Shown: positions 23,022 through 35,600 of the stretch, in pieces
How positions within the stretch are numbered: position 1 is the stretch's first letter
Layout of the letters: each line of letters starts with the position of its first letter
NCBI GenBank assembly: GCA_904063045.1
Contig: CAJFCJ010000006.1
Location: forward strand, 2,923,631 to 2,987,630
Length of the DNA stretch: 64,000 nt
Direction of reading: 5' to 3'
DNA from: Dimorphilus gyrociliatus
Lineage: Eukaryota > Annelida > Polychaeta > Dinophilidae
Position numbers and translations under genes: made by a program
The notes under the pieces: generated by a model
Databases searched by the model: none
What the model saw: only the letters and a program-made list of their open reading frames with translations
Told to the model about the DNA's origin: nothing

Positions 23022-25681
23022 ATGGGTCTTTCTACCAGTAAAAAGAAGAAGTTGCATCATACAAATACAAATGATGATTTACCTGAAGTGACCGAAAGTA
23101 AAGAGGATAATAATTCTAAATTATCAACAAGTCAGACCTTTTTCAAGTGGGATATTAATAGCTGCTCAAAAAATTTGGTTATAAGTGATGATTTTTCTAC
23201 AATCAGTAAACCATTTAAAACAGGAACAATCGACTCTGTCCGAAGTAAATTTGGATATAATTCAGGTCGTCACGTCTACAGAGTAAATTGGCCAATTGAT
23301 CGACGAGGAGAAGATATTGCTGTAATAGGATTCTCCACCAAACACCTACCTCTTCAATCTGTTTGTGGAAGTAGTGAAAAATCATTCGGCTTGAATTTAA
23401 TAGACAATTCGATAATATTTAATAATGCTAAAACGAATACAAACGCCGATGAGGAAGTACCCGATACCTTTATTGTCATTTTAGATCTAATCGATGATTG
23501 GTGGATTATCAAGATGGATAATAAATATATTAAAATTTCATTAAAAGAATTGAAAAATGTTATTGAAAAGGAGAATAATAAATTATATTTAACAACTAGT
23601 ATGACGAAAGATGGTGGAAGAGTAAATGTTAACATTGACTGGAGAAATCCATCTATTCTATTAGAAGATGACTCACCGCACATACTAGATTCAATATCAA
23701 TGAAATACGTCTTTGATGTTTCAATTCAAGAATCTTGGCTAACATCAAAAAGTATTTTAAAGCAACTGATCTTAAACGATGGAGATAAGATTAAATCTAT
23801 AATTATCCAAAGTATTAATCTCTTTAAGCTTTATCCAAATATGCTTGAATCATCAATTGCAATCTATAGTGCCGACGATAGTATTAAAATAATATTAAGG
23901 TATTACGAATTATTGTCAAGGAATTTGGAAGATGAAAAAGTACATGCATGCTTCAAATGGATGACAGTCTTCCTATTTTTTCTTACAAATACAAATTCAA
24001 CTAATAGCTTTTTAGCGGAAGAGAATGGAATATTGAAAATAATTGGAAAAGTTCTTAAAATGTTTCAGAATAAAAAAAATCCAGTAAGTTGAGTCAAATT
24101 TGCAGTTTATTGTTTAAATAAATGATCTTTATTTCTTCTTACGTAGAAGCCATTTTTATTAATCAAGCTATTATTAAATTTATCCAAACCTATACAAATG
24201 AGAGAAAAGATAAGGCAAAGCAGAGTTTATGATATAATTTCGTGGTTTAGCGATAACGACGACGTCGAATCCTATAAAATGTATGCAACAATGATAAAAG
24301 CAAGAGTAATGAATAGTACCGAAAGAAGTCACTGGAATATAGATGGTATAATATATTCTAATACATCATGAATATTCAAAATGCTTAATTTACGTTACAG
24401 AAACAATTTTACAAAGTTTAACTATATCAATAAAACTTCGAGACGAGAATGGTAATATCGACTTTAAAGAGATGACTCTCAATTTATACGAAGTTTTAGA
24501 TTGTATCAGTCTGATTTGCGAAAATTCGGATAATGGAAAATACTTTCTTCGTAACGGGGTCACGTACGAACTAATTGATATTATAAGTATTCAATCAACT
24601 CATACTTTAACAGCTGAAAAAGCTGTTCATTGCTTAAATCAGCTATTTAATCAAATAAAGAAAAGATTAGAAAATGGTAATCTATCCGATATAGATGATA
24701 TTGCATTTCTGTTCAAATCCGATAGATTAAATATGATTCTTCATAACTTACTTGGAAAAAGCAGCGATGTTGACCTACATAAACAAATAAAAACGTGTTT
24801 GATAGAAATTCAAGATATCGCAAAAATTTGCTCAAATCACAATTGCTTTTATAAGAATTTATGCAGAAAATTCATAATCAATAACTTGAAAATAAACGGT
24901 CAGTTTCTATATTCAAAACAAACAGCTAGTAATGAGTTAACTATTATAATTGTTTCAATATTTCTAGATGCTTTCTTAGAGCCTGCCTATGACATGTGCT
25001 ACTGTAAATTCTGCTTTACATTAAGAGGTGATAAGGAATACTACGCTCGAGGATATCCAGAATCTACATATGCGTTACCTATAGGATGGTATAGAATTGG
25101 ATTGAAGTTACCACCTCGGGCAAAAGTTGAAAATGCTTTTGAGAAATGGCATAGAGCATTTCATGGAACCAGAGTTGAGAATATACTTAAAATATTACAG
25201 CACGGTGATCTGTTAATGCCCGGAGATATTACCGCCGAAGGGCAACAGTTGAAAGAATTAGATGGACATTTTAATCTTGATTATAAACCTGAAGGATTCG
25301 ATACACGTCAAGTTTTTGTTTCTCCAACCATTCGTTATGCTGGTCTTAACGTTTATTCATATAAGCAAAAGTAAGTATAATTGAAAGATTAAATGTTTTA
25401 AATTAACAACAATATTTATTAATAAGATGGAAAGACTTCAATGTAAAAGTAGCATTTCAAGTATTAATTAAACCAGGTACGTATAAAATTGGTAAAGAAA
25501 CAATTGGAACAAGCGAAAGAATCGATCAAAGGTAAATAGAATTCACTTTTAATAATCGTTTAAATCTAATAACAATCTTCTTAGAATATCTAACGATGAA
25601 ATTGAATGGTCAACAAAAAGGAGAGGAGTAATAATACCATACGGACTTTTAATTAAAGTTACAAAAGAGAATTTATCATAA
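23022..25681 (+). CDS. Unit 7: full-length SPRY-helical-HGT (ART-like) protein
   Basis: Exons at about 23022-24083, 24147-24344, 24400-24899, 24968-25373, 25427-25530 and 25586-25681. The start MGLSTSKKKK combines a Met-Gly myristoylation-type signal with a basic patch, a common membrane-targeting pair. SPRY at about 45-220 has HVYRVNWP, SFGLNL (Trp lost from GWD) and VILDLIDDWWI, so it is more diverged than in units 3 and 4. Helical repeats follow. The C-terminal domain has CYCKFCF (the usual final His is Phe), PIGWYRIGL, WHRAFHGT, LMPGD, FVSPTIRYA, AFQVLIKP and NDEIEWST with YGLLIKV. The helical/HGT exon boundary at 24899/24968 stays open through the intron, so an unspliced reading gives a longer false frame. 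The gene is on the + strand. Confidence 0.87.
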
Positions 25682-26229
25682 AAAGAACAGTTATTATTCT
25701 TTTAATATATAATTGTTTTTATAAATAGATAGTAAAAGCTGGTTTTTTTATATTTGATTAACGTTTTACCTGATTTATCTTCGTTTAATTGTTATTAAAT
25801 GAATAAAAAATGCTTTAATTATAATTTACGATATTTGAAATAATCCATGATTAAAGACCTTTAGCGGATACATTTATGTATTCCATAGTAACTTGACTTT
25901 CATTAGGCATGCAGCCGGATGCAAAGTTAACTTTTTGATGAATTTTTATTCCAAGATTTTCTAAGCACACTCTATGACATTTATCATTGGCGATAAAAGA
26001 TAAATATCATCCTTTAGTCAAATCTAGAATCATGTAAAAATCCTCATTGACTAATCCAATTAATTACTAATCGTTGAATAACTCTTTAAATATCTAAAAT
26101 ATTCAATTTTTATCAATACATATGATTACTTGTTCACTGAAATGTATATAAGCCTATTTATTTCAAAATTATAACAATAACCATAAAAAATATAGCGTTC
26201 CTTTTGCGTTACTTCTTATTCTTTTTTTT
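25682..26229. other. Convergent intergenic region with a SPRY relic
   Basis: Units 7 (+) and 8 (-) converge here. AATAAA at 25802-25807 could end unit 7. The only coding remnant seen is the SPRY relic listed separately. Confidence 0.6.
25878..26060 (-). pseudogene. SPRY-domain relic of the same family
   Basis: Read on the - strand, this segment encodes EDFYMILDLTKG, then an in-frame TGA, then YLSFIANDKCHRVCLENLG and, further on, NESQVTM. These match the strands 'DxFxMILDLxxGxLSF', 'xxGVCxxxLxxIF' and the 'SxVTM' strand of the intact SPRY copies. No flanking exons, start or splice sites fit. It is a decayed fragment of a former unit, probably a lost SPRY exon from unit 8's neighbourhood. Confidence 0.75.
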
Positions 26230-28280
26230 TTATAAATCATACATATTTATTTTTTGTTTTAACAATAAATTTGAATATTCATTAAGTTCATTTTGGCACT
26301 TTTTCGCTAAAGTAGCATAATTAATTGTTCCAGTTTCTGAAATTTTCTTCAACATTTTCTTTAATGTATCTTCCTCAATTAATTTTTTAACTTTTTTTCC
26401 ATCTTTGATCAATTGAATAGCGTCTGCTAAAGATTTTTCAAGGATATCTAAAATTAATCTCATAAGATCATCCTCTTGTAAAGTTTTTTTCAAGCAGATT
26501 GCTAATTCATCAATTATTGATGACATTACAAAAAACATCCCATATTCATAATTATGTTGCAATATATTACATAATTGCAGGATATCTTTTACATGAAAGG
26601 AAACTGTACTGAGTAGAGTATTTCCGGTTGTTGAAGAATTTTTCAGCAATTTCATGATTAAAGTCAGCATCGTATCTTGAAAAGAATGAAAAAGTTTTGT
26701 TATAAACTAATTAAAAATTATTGTGTACCTTCAACTTTTAAAGAATTGAGATCGTGAAAACTCAATAGATTAGACAGAGACATTACACTAAGAAATGGAA
26801 TTATCTGATATTCTTCATGCATATTAATGTATCTTAAAAGGTATTTTATTAATTTACTATCCTTAATCTCTTTACTAATAAATGATACTTTTGAAAAACT
26901 ATAGATAATTGCCAAACAACTTGTCTGTAATCTTAATTCAAGCTGAAGAAGAAACGATTATTGGATTAAAATCAATTAGACAACTTTAGCTAAAACAAAC
27001 TCTTGAAAATTGGTCTTTTTCAATGAATGTTTCCAAAATATCCTCAATGATTTCAACGTATCCCAAATGGAAGAATGCCGATGAATAGAGGGAGTTATTA
27101 TATGATGTATTTTGAACAAAATGACAAATGGTTAAAAAACAATTTATAGCACAATTTAAATGAATTCTTCTCCACAGAAGTTTGTGATAATTGACAATTG
27201 ATTTCATATCATTAAATTCTATCATAAGTCTCAAGTAGATTAAATACATTCGTTGATCATTTTGAAAAGTTTGGCAGACGCTTGTTAAACTTAGAAAAAA
27301 TTCGGATATTTCGTAAATATCTTTTAAATTGGAATTGATCATTAAACTATTAATATCTTTCCATTGACTTTCATTGCTAAATAGTGGAACGGTTGATTGA
27401 TTATGATGAAATATGTAAGGAAGTATATTCTGGGAAAAAGAATTTAGATTTTCAACAGTTACTGTACTTTTCTGAGAATAGAGTGCAGCTGTAAGATATA
27501 GAGATTGTATTTGCTCTGAAAATATGTCATTTAAACCTCCAAAACATATAGATATCTCATCATCAAATTCAAAAGCTAGAATGCCCGAATATAAATCCAA
27601 AATTACTAAGAATTCATCCTGCACTGCAAAGTTTGAGTCTCTATTGCTCGGAAAATAACGTACATTCTTCTCATTATATACTGCAGTATTATTAACGATA
27701 TCCCATCCGCATGAAAAACTATCATCAGGAATATCCGAATTACGCAGAGTTTCGTCAGATGGAATAGATAATGATGATGAATTTCCAGACGAAATTCCAA
27801 TAATTGCCGATACTTTTCCCCTGTTATTTTTTGGCCACTTAACTTTGAAAAAGTTTAAGCAAGTTTTAAATTCTTTGACGCTTCTAACAATGTCGTAGGA
27901 AGGTGTATTTTCTGCCTTAGTTACTGTTGAACCATTTGAAGATATGTTCAAATTTTCAGAACATTGACTGTTATCCCATTTAAAAGCATCTGTACACGTG
28001 AACCGATATACTGCATTTTCGTTATCGGATAATGATATATTATCGCTTACATCGTTCAATAATAAGTCATGGAGTAATGAATCAGTACTATCAACTTTAA
28101 CAAGAGAACACTGCCGATCAATATCTTTAAGTTTAAAGAAAAACAGAATTGAACAAATATACATACAGTATATTAATATATTAGCTAAATAATTAGTAAG
28201 TTATTTAGTCAAGAAAATATACCTCTTTCTTCTACATTGCCATTGATAATTGTAGAAGATACGCTGGAAGAGCAACCCAT
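26230..28280 (-). CDS. Unit 8: SPRY-helical protein without the HGT domain
   Basis: Exons at about 28280-28221, 28138-27006, 26923-26729 and 26672-26230, about 610 residues. A separate first exon encodes MGCSSSVSS, a strong dual-acylation pattern (Gly2 myristoylation plus Cys3 palmitoylation); relatives carry this N-terminus in the SPRY exon, so an intron was gained or exposed here. SPRY at about 70-260 has FFKVKWP, SCGWDI and VILDLYSGILAF. The helical exons match those of relatives but the last runs into a stop (MYDL, TAA at 26230) where others splice to the CxCxxCH exon. No HGT exon exists downstream before the SPRY relic and unit 7. It could act as a receptor without effector, or be a 3'-truncated duplicate. 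Confidence 0.8.
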
Positions 28281-28791
28281 GAAAATATCTAGTTGAACAG
28301 ATTAATTAGGCTTTAATTCCAGCTCTAAAAGGTAAAAATAATAATAATTACCTATAAGTCAACTGTCTTGAACGATTGACCATCAACCTTCAAACATCAA
28401 ACAAATCTCCTTCAATTTCTTGTACGGTCTCTAATTTGAAGATACAAAATTCCCTACTAAACTCAGTTTTCTATTTTCGTTTAAATATTCAATCCTATAA
28501 TGCATGACTCATGATAATATTGAAAAAAGATATATAATTCTTTATATCTCGACTTCCTCAATCGCAGAAGATTTATTTATTGATTTACTGATTTATTGAT
28601 CTAAAATATTTAAATATTTAGGTTGTTTAATCAAATTTTAATGGGAATACTTTGTTGATTTAATACACGTATTTTTATTATTTTAACAATTATGAATTAT
28701 TAACAGTCTTGGAAAAGTAGTAGTATTAAATTAGATATTTAAAACTATAACAGATTATCAACTATAAAAGTCTAAGAAACTATTAGATAGG
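28281..28791. other. Intergenic between units 8 and 9
   Basis: AT-rich, containing the promoter side of unit 8 and the 3' UTR of unit 9. No gene seen. Confidence 0.5.
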
Positions 28792-31461
28792 TTAGTTTGT
28801 TGAAGTATTCGTAATTTTCAATAAGAGACCATAAACGAATGTCGTCCCTTGTCTATCAACAGACCATTCAATTTCTTCGTTTGCAAATCTAAAGCAAGAA
28901 TATTCATTTGTATTTATAATTATTATAAAGTTTGTAGTTATACTTACAGCGGATCGAGAATTTTACTTTCATCTGTTGTACCTTTCTGAGTTTTGAAGGT
29001 GTTGGGTTCAACTAAAACTTGTAGTGCAGATTTTACTTCGTATTTGTCCCATCTGACGAATAATATTTTAGATATTCAAGTAAGATTATTAGCTAACTTA
29101 CTTGGTTGCTTTTGTGTAATAATCGCAATACCGAATGGTTGGTGAAAGAAGAATTCTTTTAAGACCTTCAGTGTCAGTAGGCATAACTTGTCCATCTATA
29201 GTCCTGTGACCACTCATTACGAGACTTGGCTGACGTAAAATGCTTGATAACTTGTTGATATTCTGCACCTTGTAGTAGGCTCTGTACCATCTTTCAAATG
29301 CTTTTGTAGCTTTTACTTGAGGTGGAGGTTTTATACCAAGGCGGCACCAGCCAATAGGAAGAGCATATCTTCTTGAAGGATTTCCCCTATTGTAATGCTC
29401 ATTATCGTTCCTTTGGACGTGACAAAATTGACAATAGCACATTACAAACTGGTCGTCGAAAATTCTACCTGGAAAATTTCTTCATATTAACAATGATTAA
29501 AATGAGGATAATTGAATGTTATACTGTCTATCCGCAGGACGTCCTTTGCATATTTTTTGCAGAGGTCTTGTAGCCAGCACTTCTCTTGACTTTTACCTTT
29601 GAAGATTTCAGATAATTTTATCAAGCAAGTCTCTGCTACGGCGGAGTAATTTTCAGATTTCACATCCTTCTTCTTCTCTAAGACTTCCTTGAGTCCATTT
29701 ATTTTGAGATAGGACAAAACACTTTTTACATTGGGTCCTCGTGAGCTTCTAAACTCCCCTAAAATTTGAGTAAATGCCTTGTTCAAGCAAGCCAAGGCCA
29801 ATTCGACAACCCTAGAATCACTTTCCCTTTGAAGAATCTTTACTATTTCATGAATGAGATGGCTCTTTATGAAATAATTACAATTATAACTGCAATCCAT
29901 AAATGCATGTATGGTTTCCAACATCTCTTCCATAACAAGATACTGTCCATTGCAATCCATTGTCTTTCCTTCTGCTCCACATTTTATCATCCTTACAATC
30001 TGTTTAAGGATTAAGTCATCCAAGTTGAAAGACTTTCTCTTTTCGTCACTCAGAATGTTTCCTAGGGACATTGCAGATGATACATATGTCAAGGGGATGC
30101 TGTTGGTGTTTTCTAAATTTCTATAGAGAACTTGTAACATTGGTCCGTTCGCAATGCTTTGTCGCACTTCCGGCACCCTAGAGCAATTGTAAACTGCTCC
30201 TAAAAGACAACCCAAAGAATCAGTTTTCGCCTTGACAAATTTATGAAAAGAAATTCATTAATGCGTATCTGTATAATATACACGCTTATACTTCTCTCGT
30301 TAATATGCTGCTTGGAAGCTCAGTCAGGATCTCTGCGATGATGGAAAAACTATCGAACGACGCAAGAGCCAGAGGTACAGATACACATCTATTTGTGAAT
30401 GATAGAAGACTTGTGTTAATGCAAAAGAAGCATCTTGCCGCTGCTTCATTGCGAATATTTTTCCAAAGGAAATGTAAGTATTTTATAACTGTTTCAAATT
30501 TGTCAAACGCTACCATAATTTGTAAAACTATCTCGCGTTCAACAAGATTATCAACATTAGCCCGTGTAAGTTCTCTAAAACACGAAAAGAGCTGAACAAC
30601 TGTGTCGCATTCGTCAACATCTTTCTTTATCATTAAGGTATTTAATAATGCCCATGCTGGAATCACTTTTTCAATTCCAACTTTTCTCTTTTCCTCAGAT
30701 ATTTCCATAGGAGGCTTGCAGATACTCACTTCACAGTCGCTAACTGTCATGCTTACTGCGGGGAATAATTTGATGTTTTTATCGCAGAATACGTCATCAA
30801 GACCACTCAAACAAACTCCGTAATCTTCGTCCTCTGATTTAAATATCAAAACGCCCCTATTTAAATCTGCGATCATTGTAAGGCTTTCTGGCACCTCAAA
30901 GGTGATAGGTTTATTCTCTGGGTAGCTTGATATAATTCGGCTATTATATAAGGCTTGTCGGGACACAATATCCCACCCAACGGAAGTTTCTTGGCCACCT
31001 ACAAGTGCCTTGTATCCGTTACAAATCAGTGGAGTTTCCATACAAGATAGCCCAATGACACATGAGATATTACCTCTCGAAGACTTGGGGCAAAAAATCT
31101 TAAAGATGTGAACACCACTTGTATAACCTTCTGTACCTCTTACTAAATCAGTTGTTTTAGTTTTACAGGGCTTTTTCGTCGCTGTTATGTAATTGTTGGA
31201 CAGCTTAATGTTTGGAGAGCAATCTCTCGGATCCCATTGAAATTTATTGTCATCTGCAAATCCTGGAGGAAGGTTTTCGCCAGTTGATTCATCATTGTCT
31301 GAAGTGACTTCCGCAAGATGCAAATCTGTTAAAGCTGATAAAAGAACAGCAGCAGTTAAAGCTTCCTTCCTCCTTCGCTCCTGGTCCAAGTGGCCCAAGA
31401 GTAGTTGCTTGATATATTCATTGCCATCATCTTCACTAGCAACTCCAAGTTCGTTGCCCAT
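28792..31461 (-). CDS. Unit 9: SPRY-helical-HGT-like protein with lost HGT motif
   Basis: Exons at about 31461-30294, 30233-29541, 29471-29103, 29054-28950 and 28890-28792. I start at the Met-Gly (MGNELG) at 31461 instead of the Met 15 codons upstream because Met-Gly starts recur in the family. SPRY at about 100-275 has IFKIFCP, SVGWDI and MIADLNRGVLIF. Here the two helical exons of relatives are fused into one (an intron loss). GC content is visibly higher than in neighbouring units. The C-terminal domain has CYCQFCH and PIGWCRLGI, but AYHGT is replaced by AYYKV, the PGD loop reads MSGHR, and FVSPS reads LLSPT. NEEIEW and VYGLLLKI remain. The presumed catalytic His is gone, so it is a likely pseudoenzyme or regulator. 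Confidence 0.86.
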
Positions 31462-32646
31462 TGTAGCCTTTTTCCGTTCACTTCCTCCTTTCGTTTTGAA
31501 TTTCAATTAAATAATCGAATGAAAATTTTAAAAAAAAATAAATTAAATAATGCGATTATAAAAAGATTCTATTAAAAAACTCTCCTTGTTAAGACATTTT
31601 CTAAATGCCATTTTTAATCATACACTTTAAAAAACAACACCATCAATTATAATAATATTGATAATAATAATAATAATGATATTATCTTTTCTCTAAAAAA
31701 AACACTTGTATCTAAGTTTACTATAGAATTTATTAAAAAAAAGTAATATATAGTAAATATATAATTACAATACTTACAACTTATAATGGTACCTAATCTG
31801 ATGACAGCAGAGAAAGTAATAATAACAAATGTTATTTTTTTTAAATTCAACTTTTACTTTCGCTTTTTTATGGTTTGGTGGTTTTTACGAAAATAGCTAT
31901 TATTATACATTATACATATTATTTAAATACAATTTCCTTTATTTTATATAAAAGATACGAGAACAAAATATTGTTTTTTATGTATACTTATCAGAAAGTA
32001 CTATAATCCTTATTAACATAACAAAGACTCTTGTACTTTCGGTTTTAAATGAATTGGAAATTATTATTAAAAGAATGTTAAATATTGAAAAATTCTCTAA
32101 TATTTAAGGTTTAATAAGAATAATTATAAAGATTTTTAACATATGTATTATTAACTGAGCAAAAATGAAATAACAAACAACGCATACGACCTACATTTAC
32201 AATATGAATTCAGACATTCTTCGTGAACAGAAAAATGAATAGCAGATATATAAAGATACCTTGAAACAACTGTTTTTTTGTAAATTACCCACTAAATCTT
32301 ACTTTTTAATTGCATTACAAAATACCCTTTTTAAGAGATGCTTTTAATCAGAATAATTTACGTAATTAACGTCTATATAGACAATGGAATCTATTTATAA
32401 TACAAGGAAATAGTTCACTACTAATTTTAGTGAATAACTTTTGTTAATGTCACCGAATAGACTTAAGAGAAATGAATGAACTTTGTGTATTATGAATAAA
32501 TTTATATTTATTATTTAGTCTATCGACTAAAAATTATAGATTCTAATGAAAGTAACAGCAGTATTTCTTCACCAACTCAAACTTACAATAGCTAACTTTT
32601 TACAGTAGTTTCTCTATGATAATTAAAACTTTGAAAGTAGATTATA
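31462..32646. other. Intergenic, divergent promoters of unit 9 and the PAN gene
   Basis: About 1.2 kb of AT-rich sequence with simple TAA/AAT repeats near 31645-31690. No gene or domain remnant seen. Confidence 0.5.
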
Positions 32647-35600
32647 ATGCTTAAATGGATTATATGTATTATAATTTTATTCTTTTCAACTATGAATGAA
32701 TCTTGTTAGTAAACCCATTTTTTTATTTATAAAAAAAACGGTATAAGACGTTTCGAATGATTTTTCATTACTTTTTCAAGATGAAATATGCAATCAAACT
32801 TCTCCGTGTTTTAAAAATGGAAATTGTATGGAGGATTCCTGCTTTTGTTCTGATGGAAAATGTCATGAAGGTTAATTCCCTTATTACTTTTCAATAGTCT
32901 TTTTTTTATCAGTCCTACATCTTTTTTATACAGTCAAATTTGCTAAAAAGCTGGCAAATAGTTTTCTGCCTAATAAGAAAATAATACGAAATTCTTTAAG
33001 AGAATGCTTCGCAGAATGTTTACTAGCAGAAGATGAGTGTGTTGCGTTTAATGTTTTAGACGTGTCGGTCTCTTCTGAAGAAACGCTTCTTGAATGTTAT
33101 TTGGCAAGACAAGTTATATATCCATTACAGCAAGACAATATGAAAATAATGTTTATATTAAAAGGTTTAGAGGTTCTAATCGTTTGGTGAATAATTGAAA
33201 CATTATTAATTTTTTCTAAGATAAAGAACTTGGAATATGTGGAGACGCTTCGCAAAATAATCAAGATTTTTATGAAGAATGCCACCAGTTGCTGTGGGAA
33301 CAAGCGGGATGCACGACAAATGTTATTAATTTTGACCAAACCCTAAAGGTTATGGAGTTGAAATCAGTGATGCAAAATTTCTATATAAATTCTTCGCATC
33401 CTTCATTATCTCAAAGTTGGACTGAAATAGGAGGAGATTTTCATTATAACAGAGCAATATGTTATGGGATACATGATGTTGATAACTATTATCGATCAAA
33501 TGCCGCATTGTATTATTCTACTTCATCGTTTTCATCTCCCCCAGGGTCTATATACAATTTGAAAAACATAATAGACAACACATTTGTTGAATCTGACGGA
33601 GGATGCTTCAGAAAATCTCCTAATTTAGACGAGCTTAGGTTTATGATCGGGATTAGGCACCCTTTAATTATAAGAAAATTTATTATCTGGTCTTGTGAAA
33701 CATGTGGTAGGCCAAAAAAATTGAACATATTTTTGATTGCCTTTTTCATTTTATGACTTCTTTAAACAGATATAGGTACAACAGATATATTAATAACAAA
33801 TAGCTGGTCTAAAGCAAATACTGCTGAAACAAGATGTCAGATAGGGGCAATACTTTATCCTGGGATTGCAAACGAAATTCTTTGCAATTCGACAACTTTA
33901 AAACCTGGGAAGTTTTTTCATCTATCATTCACTACTGAAGTGATTTGTGAAGTTAAAATGTTTTCAGGTATTTCTTTCCAAGCCTTTCCATCTTTTGTTC
34001 ATAGAATTTATAATTACAATAGACAGTATTACCTATATGAAGCAAATTTCTGCCTCAAATGATAAATCATATTCCGCTTGGAGGGTTCATCTGTTTGATA
34101 ACTCATATTATAAATTTTTCTCAACTGTTGACCATTGGTTGGCGATTCACTTAGTAGGACTATATAGCGTTGAGTTTGTTGACATCCTACCAAATCCAAA
34201 TGTACAATATATGTTTTTTATTTCTGTTACAAACTATCATCCGTCTGCTTTCTGGCCAAGCCCAGAGAAAGAGGAATGCGGATCTTTTAATGCTACACGT
34301 GCTGAAATGTATACCGTAAAGTGTAGAAATCGTGGAGTTATAGGAGAATTTCTGGTTGTTCAAGTTCATATGGTTGAAAATCAAAATGGATATATAAGAT
34401 ACATATCAGCTTATGGAAAATATATTGGGCCAACTAGTAAGTATTTTTCAGCATAGAGTTATGAAACATAAGCAATTGAAATAATTATTATATTGATATC
34501 AGAAAATAACACAAACGCTGCATTAGAAAAACCGGCATGGTTTGGGAAACTTGTATCTTCCGCAAAGTCAGAAGCTTTTGTTACCGATGATCTGATTTCG
34601 TATTCAGCTTCAATTATTAGAAATTTCCCTAATCCTTGGGTAATGATTGACCTTTTAAACAATTACGTTGTACATTACATGACATACAATTTTGACAGAC
34701 ACAGTAAGTGACGCAGCAAGATTTTTCTTTTATTCATGTATATATATTTCATTTAGATAATCGAAATAAAGAATATGCTAACCTTAAGGGTCATATTACT
34801 CAAAAACCAATTCTAGTTGGTACGAATATAGATGTCGATCAGTTTAATTGTTTCGAAAACAATAAAATATCAGATTCAGGAAGGTATATGGGTTGGAGTT
34901 GTTTTGAACCGTATCCCATTGGAAGATTTGCCTTGTTTTTCATTTCATCATCAGATACAATGTATATCAGAGAAACGGGAGTTTATGGCGTTAAGTTAGC
35001 GACTCCCCTGGCAAAATTGACTTCAGTTAATGTAAATACAATTGATCCGGCTATTACTTCTTCGCTTCACAAGAGTCATCCAATACAAGCTATCGATAAT
35101 AGTTATCTTGCTCATATTTATGATCAAGTTCACAGCTGTGGTAGAGTAAAAGACGCTACAGAAAGTAGATATTCAATTAACCTGGACAGTATCTACGATG
35201 TGTATCAAATACTTGTTATATTCCCCATGGAAAACATAAATCTCTTCCTTGAAGTCGTAGTCGGTGTTGAAACGGTAGAATTCCTACCGGAAATAAATGT
35301 TTGTGGAGTGACAAAAAATATTGGTCGAATGCCTTATTACTTCAATTGTTCACATGGTACAACGGGAAATAGAATATCATTATACAAAAGCCAAGGATAT
35401 ATTCAAATATGCGAAGTTAAAGTCTACGGCGTAAAGAGTGAAGTGAAAAGTAATAGTTTCTATTAAAATACTTAATTAATCTTTAACTTTATAATGATTA
35501 ATCCTTTTTATTTAGGTAGAGAACGACTAAAAGCTACACTATTTTATAATCTCCAGTTTAATCAGATATCTAAATGTTCAATAAATAGTGGATTAATAAT

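Noticed and set aside
31647-31850. - strand frame of 67 residues
   Set aside because: AT-rich hydrophobic peptide with no domain and no splice context.
33097-33339. - strand frames opposite the PAN/galactose-binding gene
   Set aside because: Antisense shadows of supported exons.
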